A stretch of DNA of 6,405 nucleotides from Candidatus Bathyarchaeota archaeon (GCA_026394315.1 JAPKYM010000163.1:1-6405); one strand, 5' to 3'. Counted from the first letter of the stretch, positions 1-6,032 are shown. Notes: generated by a model not told the origin, from the sequence alone. A program made the numbers and translations.

Positions 1-1
1 T

Positions 2-841
2 CCGTACAAAGGTCATGCAGCGGCGGTTTCAGAGGCAGCACGCAATGTTGTTGCTACCGGTGCCCAACCGATCGCAGTAACAGACTGCTGCAATTTCGGT
101 AATCCCGAGAAACCTGAGGTCTATTGGCAATTCAAAGAAGCCATTCGTGGAATTGCCTACATGCTCAAGGGCTTGAAGATACCATGCGTAGGAGGAAACG
201 TCAGCTTCTATAACGAAGATGAGAAAAGTGGTAGGTCCATAAAGCCCACAACAACAATAGTGATGCTAGGGCTTATCGAGAGACTAAGTCTGATAACCAG
301 CATGGCTTTCAAGAGAGCTGGCGAATCAATAGTTCTTGTGGGAAAGACATTCTCAGAGCTGGGGGGATCACAATATCATAGGCTGATTGGTTTCGAAGGA
401 GGCAAAGTGCCAAATTCGATAATATCAAGAGAGAGGGCTTCCATACGAACCACAATTGAAGCCATTCGGAGTGGCTATGTTACAGCAGCCCATGATTGCT
501 CAAAGGGTGGACTTGCAATATCCCTATCTGAGATGGCTATCAAGGGCAATCTAGGTCTGACAATTGATCTGAAAGCGGTACCACACCTGCAATCAATGAA
601 GGCATATGAAATCCTTTTTTCCGAATCTTCCGCTAGATTCATTCTTACTTCACCAGAAAGTCAAACACCAAAGTTACTAGCGTTAGCGAGAAGGTTAGGT
701 GCCCCAGCGGCAAAAATCGGTAAAGTATCAGCCTCAGACTATAAGATAACTATGGGGAAAGAGAGACTTGCTGAATGCTCTGTTAAACATATGAGAGAAG
801 TCTGGCAAAAAACGATACCCCAAGCCTTCGAGATGAACTAG
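2..841 (+). CDS. purL: Phosphoribosylformylglycinamidine synthase, large/synthetase subunit PurL (3' part, 5' end outside window)
   Basis: PurL makes FGAM from FGAR, ATP and glutamine-derived ammonia in cytosolic purine synthesis. The reading frame is open from base 2, so the ATG at 161 is an internal methionine and not the start. Only 279 C-terminal codons are visible, ending at TAG 839-841; family members of the small-PurL type are usually over 700 residues, so well over half lies upstream. Visible motifs, numbered from base 2, are AARNVVATGAQPIAVTDC with the following NFGNPEKPEVYW block (about residues 13-43), VGGNVSFYNE (63-72) and AHDCSKGGLA (163-172). These are AIR-synthetase-fold, ATP-binding signatures characteristic of PurL. 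The gene is followed after a single base by purF, so translational coupling is likely. No frameshift is seen. PurM shares the fold, but the NFGNPEKPE block is specific to PurL, so the call is firm. Confidence 0.96.
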   Translation, partial: PYKGHAAAVSEAARNVVATGAQPIAVTDCCNFGNPEKPEVYWQFKEAIRGIAYMLKGLKIPCVGGNVSFYNEDEKSGRSIKPTTTIVMLGLIERLSLITSMAFKRAGESIVLVGKTFSELGGSQYHRLIGFEGGKVPNSIISRERASIRTTIEAIRSGYVTAAHDCSKGGLAISLSEMAIKGNLGLTIDLKAVPHLQSMKAYEILFSESSARFILTSPESQTPKLLALARRLGAPAAKIGKVSASDYKITMGKERLAECSVKHMREVWQKTIPQAFEMN

Positions 842-842
842 A

Positions 843-2285
843 ATGAAAATAACTCATGAAGTAAAAAGAGAGGCTTGCGGAATCTTTGGAATGTGTAATC
901 CCAAACATGACGTTGTAGGAAACATTTACTACGGCCTAATGTCCCTCCAACACCGAGGACAAGAAGCAGCCGGAATTTCAACAATCAAGAATGGAAAGAT
1001 ATTAACCAGAAGGGTTTGGGGACTCGTTTCACAGAACCTAAAGTCCAAGCTTTGGAGATTCTCTGGTCACATAGGAATAGGTCACGTGAGATATTCGACC
1101 ACGGGAACATCAACTTTAGCTAACGCTCAGCCTATGACTGACAACGTCTTCGCATTTGCGCATAATGGCAACTTAGCAGACTACGTGCGTGTGAGAAGAA
1201 ATCTGGAGCATAACGGATTCAGACTCAAAGCAAACAGTGACGCAGAAGTAATGCTGAAGCTCCTGAGAAGCAACTACGAGAAACATGGAAGCTATGTAGA
1301 GGCTTTCAAAGCCCTTTCCAGACAGGTTGAAGGCGGATATTCTATTGTAATGCTGACAAAAAACCGTGAATTGATCGCTGCGAGAGATCCGCTTGGGTTG
1401 AGGCCCCTCTGTCAAGGAAGAACCGGAGGCTCAACAGCTTTTGCCTCGGAGAGCGTAGCGTTAGACAGCAACAGCATAACGCTGGTTGGGGACGTCAAAC
1501 CAGGTTCGGTGATCGTTGCTACTGAAGACACACGTAAAGAGTGGCAGTATGTATCATGTCGGCGCCGGGCGCACTGCATGTTCGAATATGTATATTTCAG
1601 CCGTGTCGATTCAATCCTTGAAGGAAGAAGCGTATACGATGTCAGATTCAACTTGGGCATCAATTTGGCAAAAACCTATGATACAAAACCCGATGTAGTA
1701 ATTCCTGTTCCTGATACCTCAAGGACAGCAGCTGAAGGTTACTCCAGCTACACAGGGGTACCTGTCGCTGAAGGTTTGATAAAGAACAGGTATATTCACA
1801 GAACTTTCATCATGCCTCGTCAAAAAGATAGGGAGGCTGCTATGAAGCTCAAGATCAACCCTCTAAAATCTGTCGTTACAGGCAAGGAGGTTCTCATAAT
1901 AGACGATAGTATAGTCCGAGGCACAACAAGTAGAGCAATAGTAAACATGGTTAGAAATGCAGGTGCTAAGAAAGTTCACATGATGAGCACATGCCCACCA
2001 ATAATATCTCCCTGCTTTTACGGAATAGACATAGCCACATATAGCGAACTGATCGCGGCTAAGATGGATATAGAAAGTATCAGAACGAAGATCGAGGCTG
2101 ACAGCTTGGGCTACCAAACCCTTGCAGGTCTCATCAAGGGCATAGGGCTCCCAAAAGAGGATCTGTGCTTAGGATGCCTGAGAGGCGAATACCCGACACC
2201 ATACGCACAGAGGATTCTAAACACGATTAAAGAGAATACCAAACCTAGCAAAAACAGACTATGGGAGGCGGAACTTTCAGCATGA
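843..2285 (+). CDS. purF: Amidophosphoribosyltransferase PurF, Fe-S / propeptide type
   Basis: PurF catalyses the committed step of purine synthesis: PRPP plus glutamine gives 5-phosphoribosylamine. The 480 residues match the usual length. An 11-residue leader precedes Cys12 in the motif ACGIFGMC; family knowledge says such leaders are cleaved to expose the N-terminal nucleophile cysteine. The class II glutaminase domain shows LQHRGQEAAG (35-44), GHVRYSTTG (80-88), AHNGNL (106-111) and RDPLGLRPL (181-189). The phosphoribosyltransferase domain carries the PRPP loop LIIDDSIVRGTT (351-362). Cys245 (in CMFEY), Cys391 (in PCFYG), Cys442 and Cys445 (in LCLGC) lie where the Bacillus-type enzyme binds its 4Fe-4S cluster, so this copy probably has one and may be oxygen-labile. 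ATG at 843 follows the purL stop by 1 nt, with a Shine-Dalgarno-like GAGATGA at 830-836. The stop overlaps the purE start as ATGA. Confidence 0.97.
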   Translation: MKITHEVKREACGIFGMCNPKHDVVGNIYYGLMSLQHRGQEAAGISTIKNGKILTRRVWGLVSQNLKSKLWRFSGHIGIGHVRYSTTGTSTLANAQPMTDNVFAFAHNGNLADYVRVRRNLEHNGFRLKANSDAEVMLKLLRSNYEKHGSYVEAFKALSRQVEGGYSIVMLTKNRELIAARDPLGLRPLCQGRTGGSTAFASESVALDSNSITLVGDVKPGSVIVATEDTRKEWQYVSCRRRAHCMFEYVYFSRVDSILEGRSVYDVRFNLGINLAKTYDTKPDVVIPVPDTSRTAAEGYSSYTGVPVAEGLIKNRYIHRTFIMPRQKDREAAMKLKINPLKSVVTGKEVLIIDDSIVRGTTSRAIVNMVRNAGAKKVHMMSTCPPIISPCFYGIDIATYSELIAAKMDIESIRTKIEADSLGYQTLAGLIKGIGLPKEDLCLGCLRGEYPTPYAQRILNTIKENTKPSKNRLWEAELSA

Positions 2286-2716
2286 AGACGAGCCCCACCA
2301 AACCAGGGAAGTCAGTAGCCGTAGTCATTGGAAGTGAAAGTGATAGACCGATTGCTGAGAAAACGGTAAGAGTGCTGGACAAACTGAATATATCCTACGA
2401 AATCAAAGTCCTTTCAGCCCACAGAAACCCCAAGGAACTTGAAGAGTACATACAGTCAACAGATGCACTGATCTTCATAGCCATTGCAGGATTATCGGCT
2501 CAGCTACCAGGATTTATAGCATCAAAGACCTCCAGACCAGTCATAGGTGTCCCAGTGGATGTAAAACTCGAGGGCCTTGACGCTCTCCTATCAATAATGC
2601 AGATGCCTAAAGGGGTTCCAGTAGCAACAGTCGGAATAGACAATGGTGAGAATGCTGCATTGTTAGCTGCCCGAATTCTATCCCTCATTGACCCCCAACT
2701 GAAACCCACTCTCTAG
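2282..2716 (+). CDS. purE: AIR carboxylase / N5-CAIR mutase PurE
   Basis: PurE produces CAIR, either by rearranging N5-CAIR made by PurK or by carboxylating AIR directly. I start it at ATG 2282, which overlaps the purF stop as ATGA and gives 144 residues. The ORF is open to an ATG at 2261, but GGGAGG at 2263-2268 sits inside that extension and can serve as the ribosome-binding site for 2282, though its 13-nt spacing is rather long. Motifs are GSESD (17-21, substrate phosphate), SAHR (45-48, containing the catalytic histidine), AGLSAQLPG (69-77), RPVIGVPV (85-92) and GLDALLSIMQMPKGVPVATVGI (98-119). These are class I-like rather than animal class II features. The histidine usually found in the AHLPG motif is Gln74 here. 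No purK is in the window, so which of the two reactions is used is unresolved. Confidence 0.94.
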   Translation: MKTSPTKPGKSVAVVIGSESDRPIAEKTVRVLDKLNISYEIKVLSAHRNPKELEEYIQSTDALIFIAIAGLSAQLPGFIASKTSRPVIGVPVDVKLEGLDALLSIMQMPKGVPVATVGIDNGENAALLAARILSLIDPQLKPTL

Positions 2717-2719
2717 GAG
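2716..2719 (+). promoter_or_regulatory. Shine-Dalgarno for purM overlapping the purE stop
   Basis: GGAG at 2716-2719 begins on the last base of the purE TAG stop and lies 8 nt before the TTG at 2728. It supports this TTG as the purM start and suggests coupled translation. Confidence 0.6.
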
Positions 2720-2727
2720 AGATCGGT

Positions 2728-3792
2728 TTGAGCTGGACCTACAGAACAGCAGGTGTAGACAGAAACAAGATCAGAAAGGCTCACCTAACCATTGCTGAAC
2801 TCATCAAAGATACATACGGACTCAGACTGGGAAGATTCGGTGAGGTGCTTGAAGGTTTCGGTCACTATGCATCCCTCATAGATCTAACCGAAGATAAGGC
2901 ACTAGCACTCCACTGTGACGGATGCGGAACAAAAGTGTTGGTTGCTCAACTGATGAACAAGTACGACACCATAGGTATCGATTGTGTTGCCATGTGTGTA
3001 AACGACCTGATATGCATTGGAGCAGAGCCGACAACCCTGATAGACTACTTAGCCTTAGAGCAGCCGGACGAGAAGATGGTCAATGAAATAATGAAAGGAC
3101 TTGTCGAAGCTGCAGAGAAGACGAAGACTAGCATAATAGGTGGAGAGACCGCTATCATGCCCGATATAATAAAAGGAGCGGTCAAGGGGCGGGGGTTCGA
3201 TCTAGCAGCATTCTGTTTAGGTATTGTAAAGAAAAATAACATAATAAGGGGAAACAGGCTCAAACTTGGAGACGCAATTATTGGAGTCAGAAGCAGCGGA
3301 ATACACAGCAACGGATTCTCACTTGCACGAAAAGTCCTACTTCAGAAGGCAGAACTCGATCTAAAGGACAAACCTCCAGAGCTTGAACGAACCATCGGAG
3401 AAGAGCTCCTCGAACCCACCAACCTCTACGTCGATGCTGTGATGTCAGTCATTGAGACGATCGATATACACGCAATAGCTCACATAACTGGCGGAGCGTT
3501 TGCCAAACTCAGACGATTCGAGCCCTATGCAGATGTCGGCTTTCATCTCGACAAAATGCCCGAACCCCATCCCATCTTCAAACTAATACAAAAGACCGGA
3601 GGAATAACCAATGAGGAAATGTACAGAACCTTCAATATGGGAATTGGCCTCTGCATAATGACTCCAGAAAGTAACAAAGACAAAGCAATTTCCTTATGCG
3701 AAGCACAGGGGCTCAGCGCATATGATATTGGAAAAGTTGTCAAGAACTCAGGCGTTAGGCTCGATATCGATGGGAAGACCGTGGTTTTCTAA
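2728..3792 (+). CDS. purM: Phosphoribosylformylglycinamidine cyclo-ligase (AIR synthetase) PurM
   Basis: PurM closes the imidazole ring, turning FGAM and ATP into AIR, the substrate of the PurE step encoded just upstream. The 354-residue length fits the family. Motifs in order: YRTAGVDRNK (5-14), GFGHYASLIDL (43-53), CDGCGTKVLVAQ (63-74), DCVAMCVNDLICIGAEP (85-101), IGGETAIMPD (137-146), RSSGIHSNGFSL (188-199) and HITGGAFAKLRR (252-263), with MYRTFNMGIGL (298-308) near the end. Nucleotide- and substrate-binding blocks are intact. The start codon is TTG, chosen because it has a GGAG 8 nt upstream and places the conserved AGVD block at the usual short distance from the N-terminus. It is the last gene of the visible pur operon: a 92-base gap with its own TATA-like box follows. 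Confidence 0.96.
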   Translation: MSWTYRTAGVDRNKIRKAHLTIAELIKDTYGLRLGRFGEVLEGFGHYASLIDLTEDKALALHCDGCGTKVLVAQLMNKYDTIGIDCVAMCVNDLICIGAEPTTLIDYLALEQPDEKMVNEIMKGLVEAAEKTKTSIIGGETAIMPDIIKGAVKGRGFDLAAFCLGIVKKNNIIRGNRLKLGDAIIGVRSSGIHSNGFSLARKVLLQKAELDLKDKPPELERTIGEELLEPTNLYVDAVMSVIETIDIHAIAHITGGAFAKLRRFEPYADVGFHLDKMPEPHPIFKLIQKTGGITNEEMYRTFNMGIGLCIMTPESNKDKAISLCEAQGLSAYDIGKVVKNSGVRLDIDGKTVVF

Positions 3793-3797
3793 GGAGG
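3793..3797 (+). promoter_or_regulatory. Orphan Shine-Dalgarno-like GGAGG after purM
   Basis: A perfect GGAGG begins immediately after the purM TAA stop (3790-3792), but no ATG, GTG or TTG follows at ribosome-binding distance. The only nearby candidate is an ATT at 3805 opening a frame of about 22 codons that ends in TAA at 3874. It may be a remnant of a lost downstream operon gene, or chance. Confidence 0.3.
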
Positions 3798-3833
3798 ATA
3801 CAAGATTCTAGCCCTAAAGTCAAGTTCGGCAAG

Positions 3834-3841
3834 CTTATATC
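3834..3841 (+). promoter_or_regulatory. Putative archaeal TATA box for the FAD dehydrogenase gene
   Basis: CTTATATC lies about 45 nt upstream of the TTG start at 3882. Archaeal transcription starts roughly 25 nt downstream of the box, which would leave a leader of about 20 nt. That leader would contain GGGGT at 3870-3874, 7 nt from the start codon, as a weak Shine-Dalgarno. The geometry is consistent with an independent promoter, so the gene need not depend on pur read-through. Confidence 0.5.
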
Positions 3842-3881
3842 ATGACCTCATTGCCATTCATCGTGCTCCGGGGTAAGATTA

Positions 3882-5255
3882 TTGAGTTATGATGTCACGA
3901 TAGTTGGTTGTGGACCCGCGGGAATATTCTCAGCTCTAGAACTCTCGAGCAAGACAGAATTGCGGATTCTGATGCTTGACCTGGGTCCTCAGTTGGAACA
4001 ACGAAGATGCTCTACCGAGCGGGGATTTGGATGTATCAGATGCGATCCATGTTCTCTTCTGACAGGGTGGGGTGGCTCAGGAGCCTACAGCGATGGAAAA
4101 CTAACTCTTTCCACAGAAGTGGGAGGGTGGCTTGACGAATACATCGACACTACGGAATTGAAATCTCTGATAGAATATGCGGATAGCATCTACGTAAGGT
4201 TTGGAGCTCCCAAACATCTGTATGGAACAGATCAGAGTAAAATCGACGAAATCAAGAGGAAAGCATCCCTTGCTGGATTGAAGCTCATTCCTTCTAGGAT
4301 ACGACATCTAGGAACCGAGAACTGTGCACGGATCCTGAGTAGAACAAAGCAGGTCCTCCAAAAGAAGGTAGAAATCAGAACAGGAACAGAGGTCAAAGGC
4401 CTAATGGTGCAGGATGGTGAAATAAAGGGTGTCGAGACAAAAGATGGAGAAAAAATCTCGAGTAAATATGTTGTCGTTGCACCAGGCCGGGTTGGCGCGG
4501 AGTGGTTGACAGCTGAAGCTCAAGTTCTAGGTCTTAAGACAATGAATAACCCTGTTGACCTAGGCGTGCGCGTTGAGGTTCCGGCAGCGGTTCTTCAGGA
4601 TATGACTGATGTACTCTACGAACCTAAACTGATTTACCAATCAAGGTCCTTCGATGACACGGTCAGGACATTCTGTATGAATCCCTCAGGTGAAGTAATC
4701 ACTGAGAACTACAATGACATAATCACAGTTAACGGTCAAAGCTATGCCGAAAAGAAAACTGAAAATACTAACTTTGCCGTGCTAGTAAGCACACGGTTTA
4801 CAGAACCTTTCAGGGAGCCTATAGCTTACGGCAAGTACATCGCTAGACTCGCAAACCTACTGGGGGGCGGAATCCTAATTCAGCGATTAGGAGACCTTGA
4901 ATCTGGAAGAAGATCTACTGAGCAGAGGCTGGCTAGGAACTTAGTTGTCCCAACTCTAAAGTTCGCAACACCAGGTGACCTCAGCTTCATTCTGCCTTAT
5001 AGATACCTAGAAGACATCAAAGAGATGCTGCAGGCCATGGATAAGGTTGCGCCGGGAGTATATGCAAAACACACATTGCTGTACGGCGTTGAAGTGAAGT
5101 TCTACTCGTCAAGGGTCGAATTGAACAACAATTTTGAGACTAAAGTGCGTAATCTGTTTGCTATTGGAGACGGAGCAGGGATAACCAGAGGGCTCATTCA
5201 GGCATCTGTTTCAGGCGTCGTGGCTGCAAGAGAGATCACAAGAAAAGAAAAGTAG
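3882..5255 (+). CDS. FAD-dependent dehydrogenase, COG2509-like, function unknown
   Basis: This 457-residue protein is a predicted soluble flavoprotein oxidoreductase. The N-terminus has the dinucleotide-binding motif VGCGPAG (8-14) after a beta strand, and an acidic residue at 33 (LMLDLG) ending the second strand. RRCSTERGFGCIRCDPC (41-57) carries four cysteines at 43, 51, 54 and 57, followed by GWGGSGAYSDGKLTLS (62-77), typical of the COG2509 'FAD-dependent dehydrogenase' family. VVVAPGRVGAEW (197-208) is a second FAD-site strand, and LFAIGDGAGITRGLIQASVSG (425-445) is the C-terminal FAD-binding signature. There is no signal peptide or membrane segment. TTG at 3882 is the start because it precedes the first beta strand by the usual few residues and has GGGGT 7 nt upstream. 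Substrate and electron partner cannot be read from the sequence, and nothing links it to purine synthesis except position. Confidence 0.85.
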   Translation: MSYDVTIVGCGPAGIFSALELSSKTELRILMLDLGPQLEQRRCSTERGFGCIRCDPCSLLTGWGGSGAYSDGKLTLSTEVGGWLDEYIDTTELKSLIEYADSIYVRFGAPKHLYGTDQSKIDEIKRKASLAGLKLIPSRIRHLGTENCARILSRTKQVLQKKVEIRTGTEVKGLMVQDGEIKGVETKDGEKISSKYVVVAPGRVGAEWLTAEAQVLGLKTMNNPVDLGVRVEVPAAVLQDMTDVLYEPKLIYQSRSFDDTVRTFCMNPSGEVITENYNDIITVNGQSYAEKKTENTNFAVLVSTRFTEPFREPIAYGKYIARLANLLGGGILIQRLGDLESGRRSTEQRLARNLVVPTLKFATPGDLSFILPYRYLEDIKEMLQAMDKVAPGVYAKHTLLYGVEVKFYSSRVELNNNFETKVRNLFAIGDGAGITRGLIQASVSGVVAAREITRKEK

Positions 5256-5331
5256 TATTACATCTGTGAAAAGTAAATGCGAATTTTCTCAAATATCTCA
5301 TAATAAGTCCAGAGTGGTGGGGCGGGCGGGA

Positions 5332-5352
5332 CTTTCATGGAACTCGGCCCAT
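5332..5352 (-). other. T-loop tRNA intron (position 59/60, 21 nt)
   Basis: This 21-nt insert splits the T-loop. The fold is a textbook bulge-helix-bulge: the T-stem GCGGG/CCCGC, a 3-nt bulge AGT, a 4-bp helix TTCA/TGAA, a 3-nt bulge AAA, and an inner helix TGG/CCA. Cutting after the second base of each bulge leaves TTCAAA joined to T, a perfect 7-base T-loop. Non-canonical introns of this kind are cut by the splicing endonuclease found in Crenarchaeota and relatives. Confidence 0.8.
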
Positions 5353-5374
5353 TTTGAACCCGCGATCTCCGGCT

Positions 5375-5388
5375 CTCTCTCAAGATGA
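5375..5388 (-). other. Anticodon-loop tRNA intron (position 37/38, 14 nt)
   Basis: The 14-nt insert follows G37 and precedes A38, the canonical archaeal intron site. The predicted bulge-helix-bulge is relaxed: C32-T33-C34 pair with GAG in the intron, G35 faces A, and the 3-nt bulges are GG/T and AG/A. The GAGAGAGA run at its 3' end allows pairing to slip, so the exact ends could move by one or two bases. Confidence 0.7.
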
Positions 5389-5452
5389 CCCGAGACCGGG
5401 ATCTTAGACCAAGCTGGACCACCGCCCCGGGTGAATGACTAGACAGATCCAC

Positions 5453-5459
5453 TTTAAAA
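5453..5459 (-). promoter_or_regulatory. TATA-like box of the tRNA-Pro gene
   Basis: On the minus strand this reads TTTTAAA within CTTTTAAAGT. It ends about 25 nt before the tRNA 5' end at 5428, the expected archaeal spacing. Confidence 0.6.
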
Positions 5460-5460
5460 G

Positions 5461-5571
5461 ATCTCACATTAGCGCGCGCGTCCAAGAGGACCACAGAGAA
5501 AGATGTTCTTTTGAAAAACTCCAATCCTGCTACCAACTGAACTTCGGGTTTAGCGAGTTCTCCTCTTAGGT
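5461..5571. other. Non-coding spacer upstream of tRNA-Pro
   Basis: No credible gene is seen here. The spacer contains an alternating GCGCGCGCG run (5472-5480) and a TTTTGAAAAA stretch (about 5510-5519). The latter could be a weak plus-strand TATA-like element for the small ORF at 5572, but it is far from convincing. Confidence 0.4.
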
Positions 5572-5661
5572 ATGGGAATTGCTGTTAGCATTTTGGCCCT
5601 GATTGTGGGCCTTGGTTTGTTTTCGACTTTTCTTGGACTTTTAGCACACGGTAGTCGGTGA
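5572..5661 (+). CDS. Possible 29-residue single-span membrane peptide
   Basis: An ATG at 5572 opens a 29-codon frame ending in TGA at 5659-5661. The peptide begins MGIAVSILALIVGLGLFS and continues hydrophobic through FLGLLA before ending in HGSR. That is about 24 uncharged, mostly hydrophobic residues with Gly and Ala spacing, as in a transmembrane helix, and one basic residue at the C-terminus. There is no clear Shine-Dalgarno, so it would have to be leaderless or weakly translated. A GGCCC/GGGCC hairpin (5595-5611) lies inside the frame and the TGA sits in the first arm of the structure at 5656-5747, so the same bases could instead belong to an RNA. The T-rich local composition also favours chance hydrophobic codons. 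I do not recognise a family. Confidence 0.3.
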   Translation: MGIAVSILALIVGLGLFSTFLGLLAHGSR

Positions 5662-5747
5662 GCACACACACTATTCCTGTCCCATCATGTTGGGAGAAGA
5701 ATCTCCCAAACCCTCTCTTTCTTACGGACGGCTCACCACGCTCACCG
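5656..5747 (+). ncRNA. Candidate structured RNA element with repeated GCTCACC
   Basis: CGGTGAGC at 5656-5663 is perfectly complementary to GCTCACCG at 5740-5747. A second copy, GCTCACC at 5731-5737, sits two bases before it and could compete for the same partner. Inside lies a perfect 8-bp hairpin, TTGGGAGA (5690-5697) and TCTCCCAA (5702-5709) around the tetraloop AGAA. CCCA at 5681-5684 could alternatively pair with TGGG at 5691-5694. A pyrimidine run (5711-5722) follows the inner hairpin. I could not match it to RNase P RNA, SRP RNA or box C/D RNA signatures. Strand and transcription are not established. Confidence 0.3.
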
Positions 5748-5789
5748 AGGCCAAAGATGCAACCACTATAGAAGAAGTGTTCTAACAGT

Positions 5790-6030
5790 TAATATCAAGA
5801 AAAAAGGAAGTAAACCAAAGAAAAACTGCAAAACCTGTACATGCCATTTCTAACTTATTTAAGGTAGCAAAAACAGGAGAAAAACAGGTAACCAACAAAA
5901 AGAAGACAACCAGCAAAGAAAGAAACAAGCAAGAGAAGAAACAAAGACATAAAGAACGGTATAATTCAGCCAAAAACAAAGAAAACCAATATAAAACTAA
6001 CAGTAAAAAGCATAAGAAATAACAGTCTAC
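5790..6030. other. A-rich, T-depleted low-complexity tract
   Basis: The plus strand is extremely A-rich: in 5881-5940 I count 38 A and a single T. One plus frame is open from 5786 to TAA 6020-6022 (78 codons, very rich in Lys, Gln and Asn), but it holds no ATG, GTG or TTG. The minus-strand frames through the same bases are strings of Phe, Leu and Val expected from the T-rich complement. A TTATTTAAGG sequence at 5855-5864 resembles a TATA box. No gene call is justified; it could be an easily melted or regulatory spacer. Confidence 0.6.
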
Positions 6031-6032
6031 AG

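Larger units (their letters stand above)
5315..5428 (-). tRNA. tRNA-Pro (anticodon CGG) with two introns and encoded CCA
   Basis: Read on the minus strand from 5428, the acceptor arm GGGGCGG (5422-5428) pairs with CCGCCCC (5319-5325), followed by discriminator A (5318) and an encoded CCA (5315-5317). The D-arm is GTCC/AGAT, with a G-U pair and one C-A mismatch. The anticodon stem CCGGT (5395-5399) pairs with GCCGG (5369-5373). The loop is C-T-CGG-G, then A38 after an intron, giving anticodon CGG at 5390-5392; G37 and A73 fit proline. The T-stem GCGGG (5359-5363) pairs with CCCGC (5326-5330), and removing a second intron restores the loop TTCAAAT. The mature RNA would be 79 nt including CCA. 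A TATA-like box lies about 25 nt upstream. It is convergent with the dehydrogenase gene, whose stop is 59 bases away. Isoacceptor identity is confident; the intron ends are inferred from folding. Confidence 0.88.

Noticed and set aside
1173..2117. Minus-strand and alternate-frame ORFs inside purF
   Set aside because: They lie within a strongly conserved PurF frame and have no coding features of their own; the same holds for those inside purE, purM and the dehydrogenase gene.
2261..2281. Upstream ATG extension of purE (7 extra residues, MGGGTFS)
   Set aside because: It would contain the likely ribosome-binding GGGAGG; the ATGA overlap at 2282 is the more typical operon start and fits family length.
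5266..5276. T-rich stretch on the minus strand (TTTACTTTT) as a tRNA terminator
   Set aside because: Its position downstream of the tRNA is plausible, but the T-run is interrupted and weak, so I did not list it as a feature.
5258..5536. 92-codon minus-strand ORF
   Set aside because: It runs straight through the tRNA-Pro gene, its introns and its TATA box, so it is a chance frame.
5460..5760. RNase P RNA, SRP RNA or box C/D RNA in the spacer
   Set aside because: I looked for conserved core motifs (RTGATGA with CTGA boxes, SRP helix 8 loop, RNase P conserved regions) and found no convincing set on either strand.
5786..6022. Plus-strand Lys/Gln/Asn-rich open frame in the A-rich tract
   Set aside because: It has no ATG, GTG or TTG anywhere, and all biased residues are explained by A-rich codons. 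Kept only as a composition finding.
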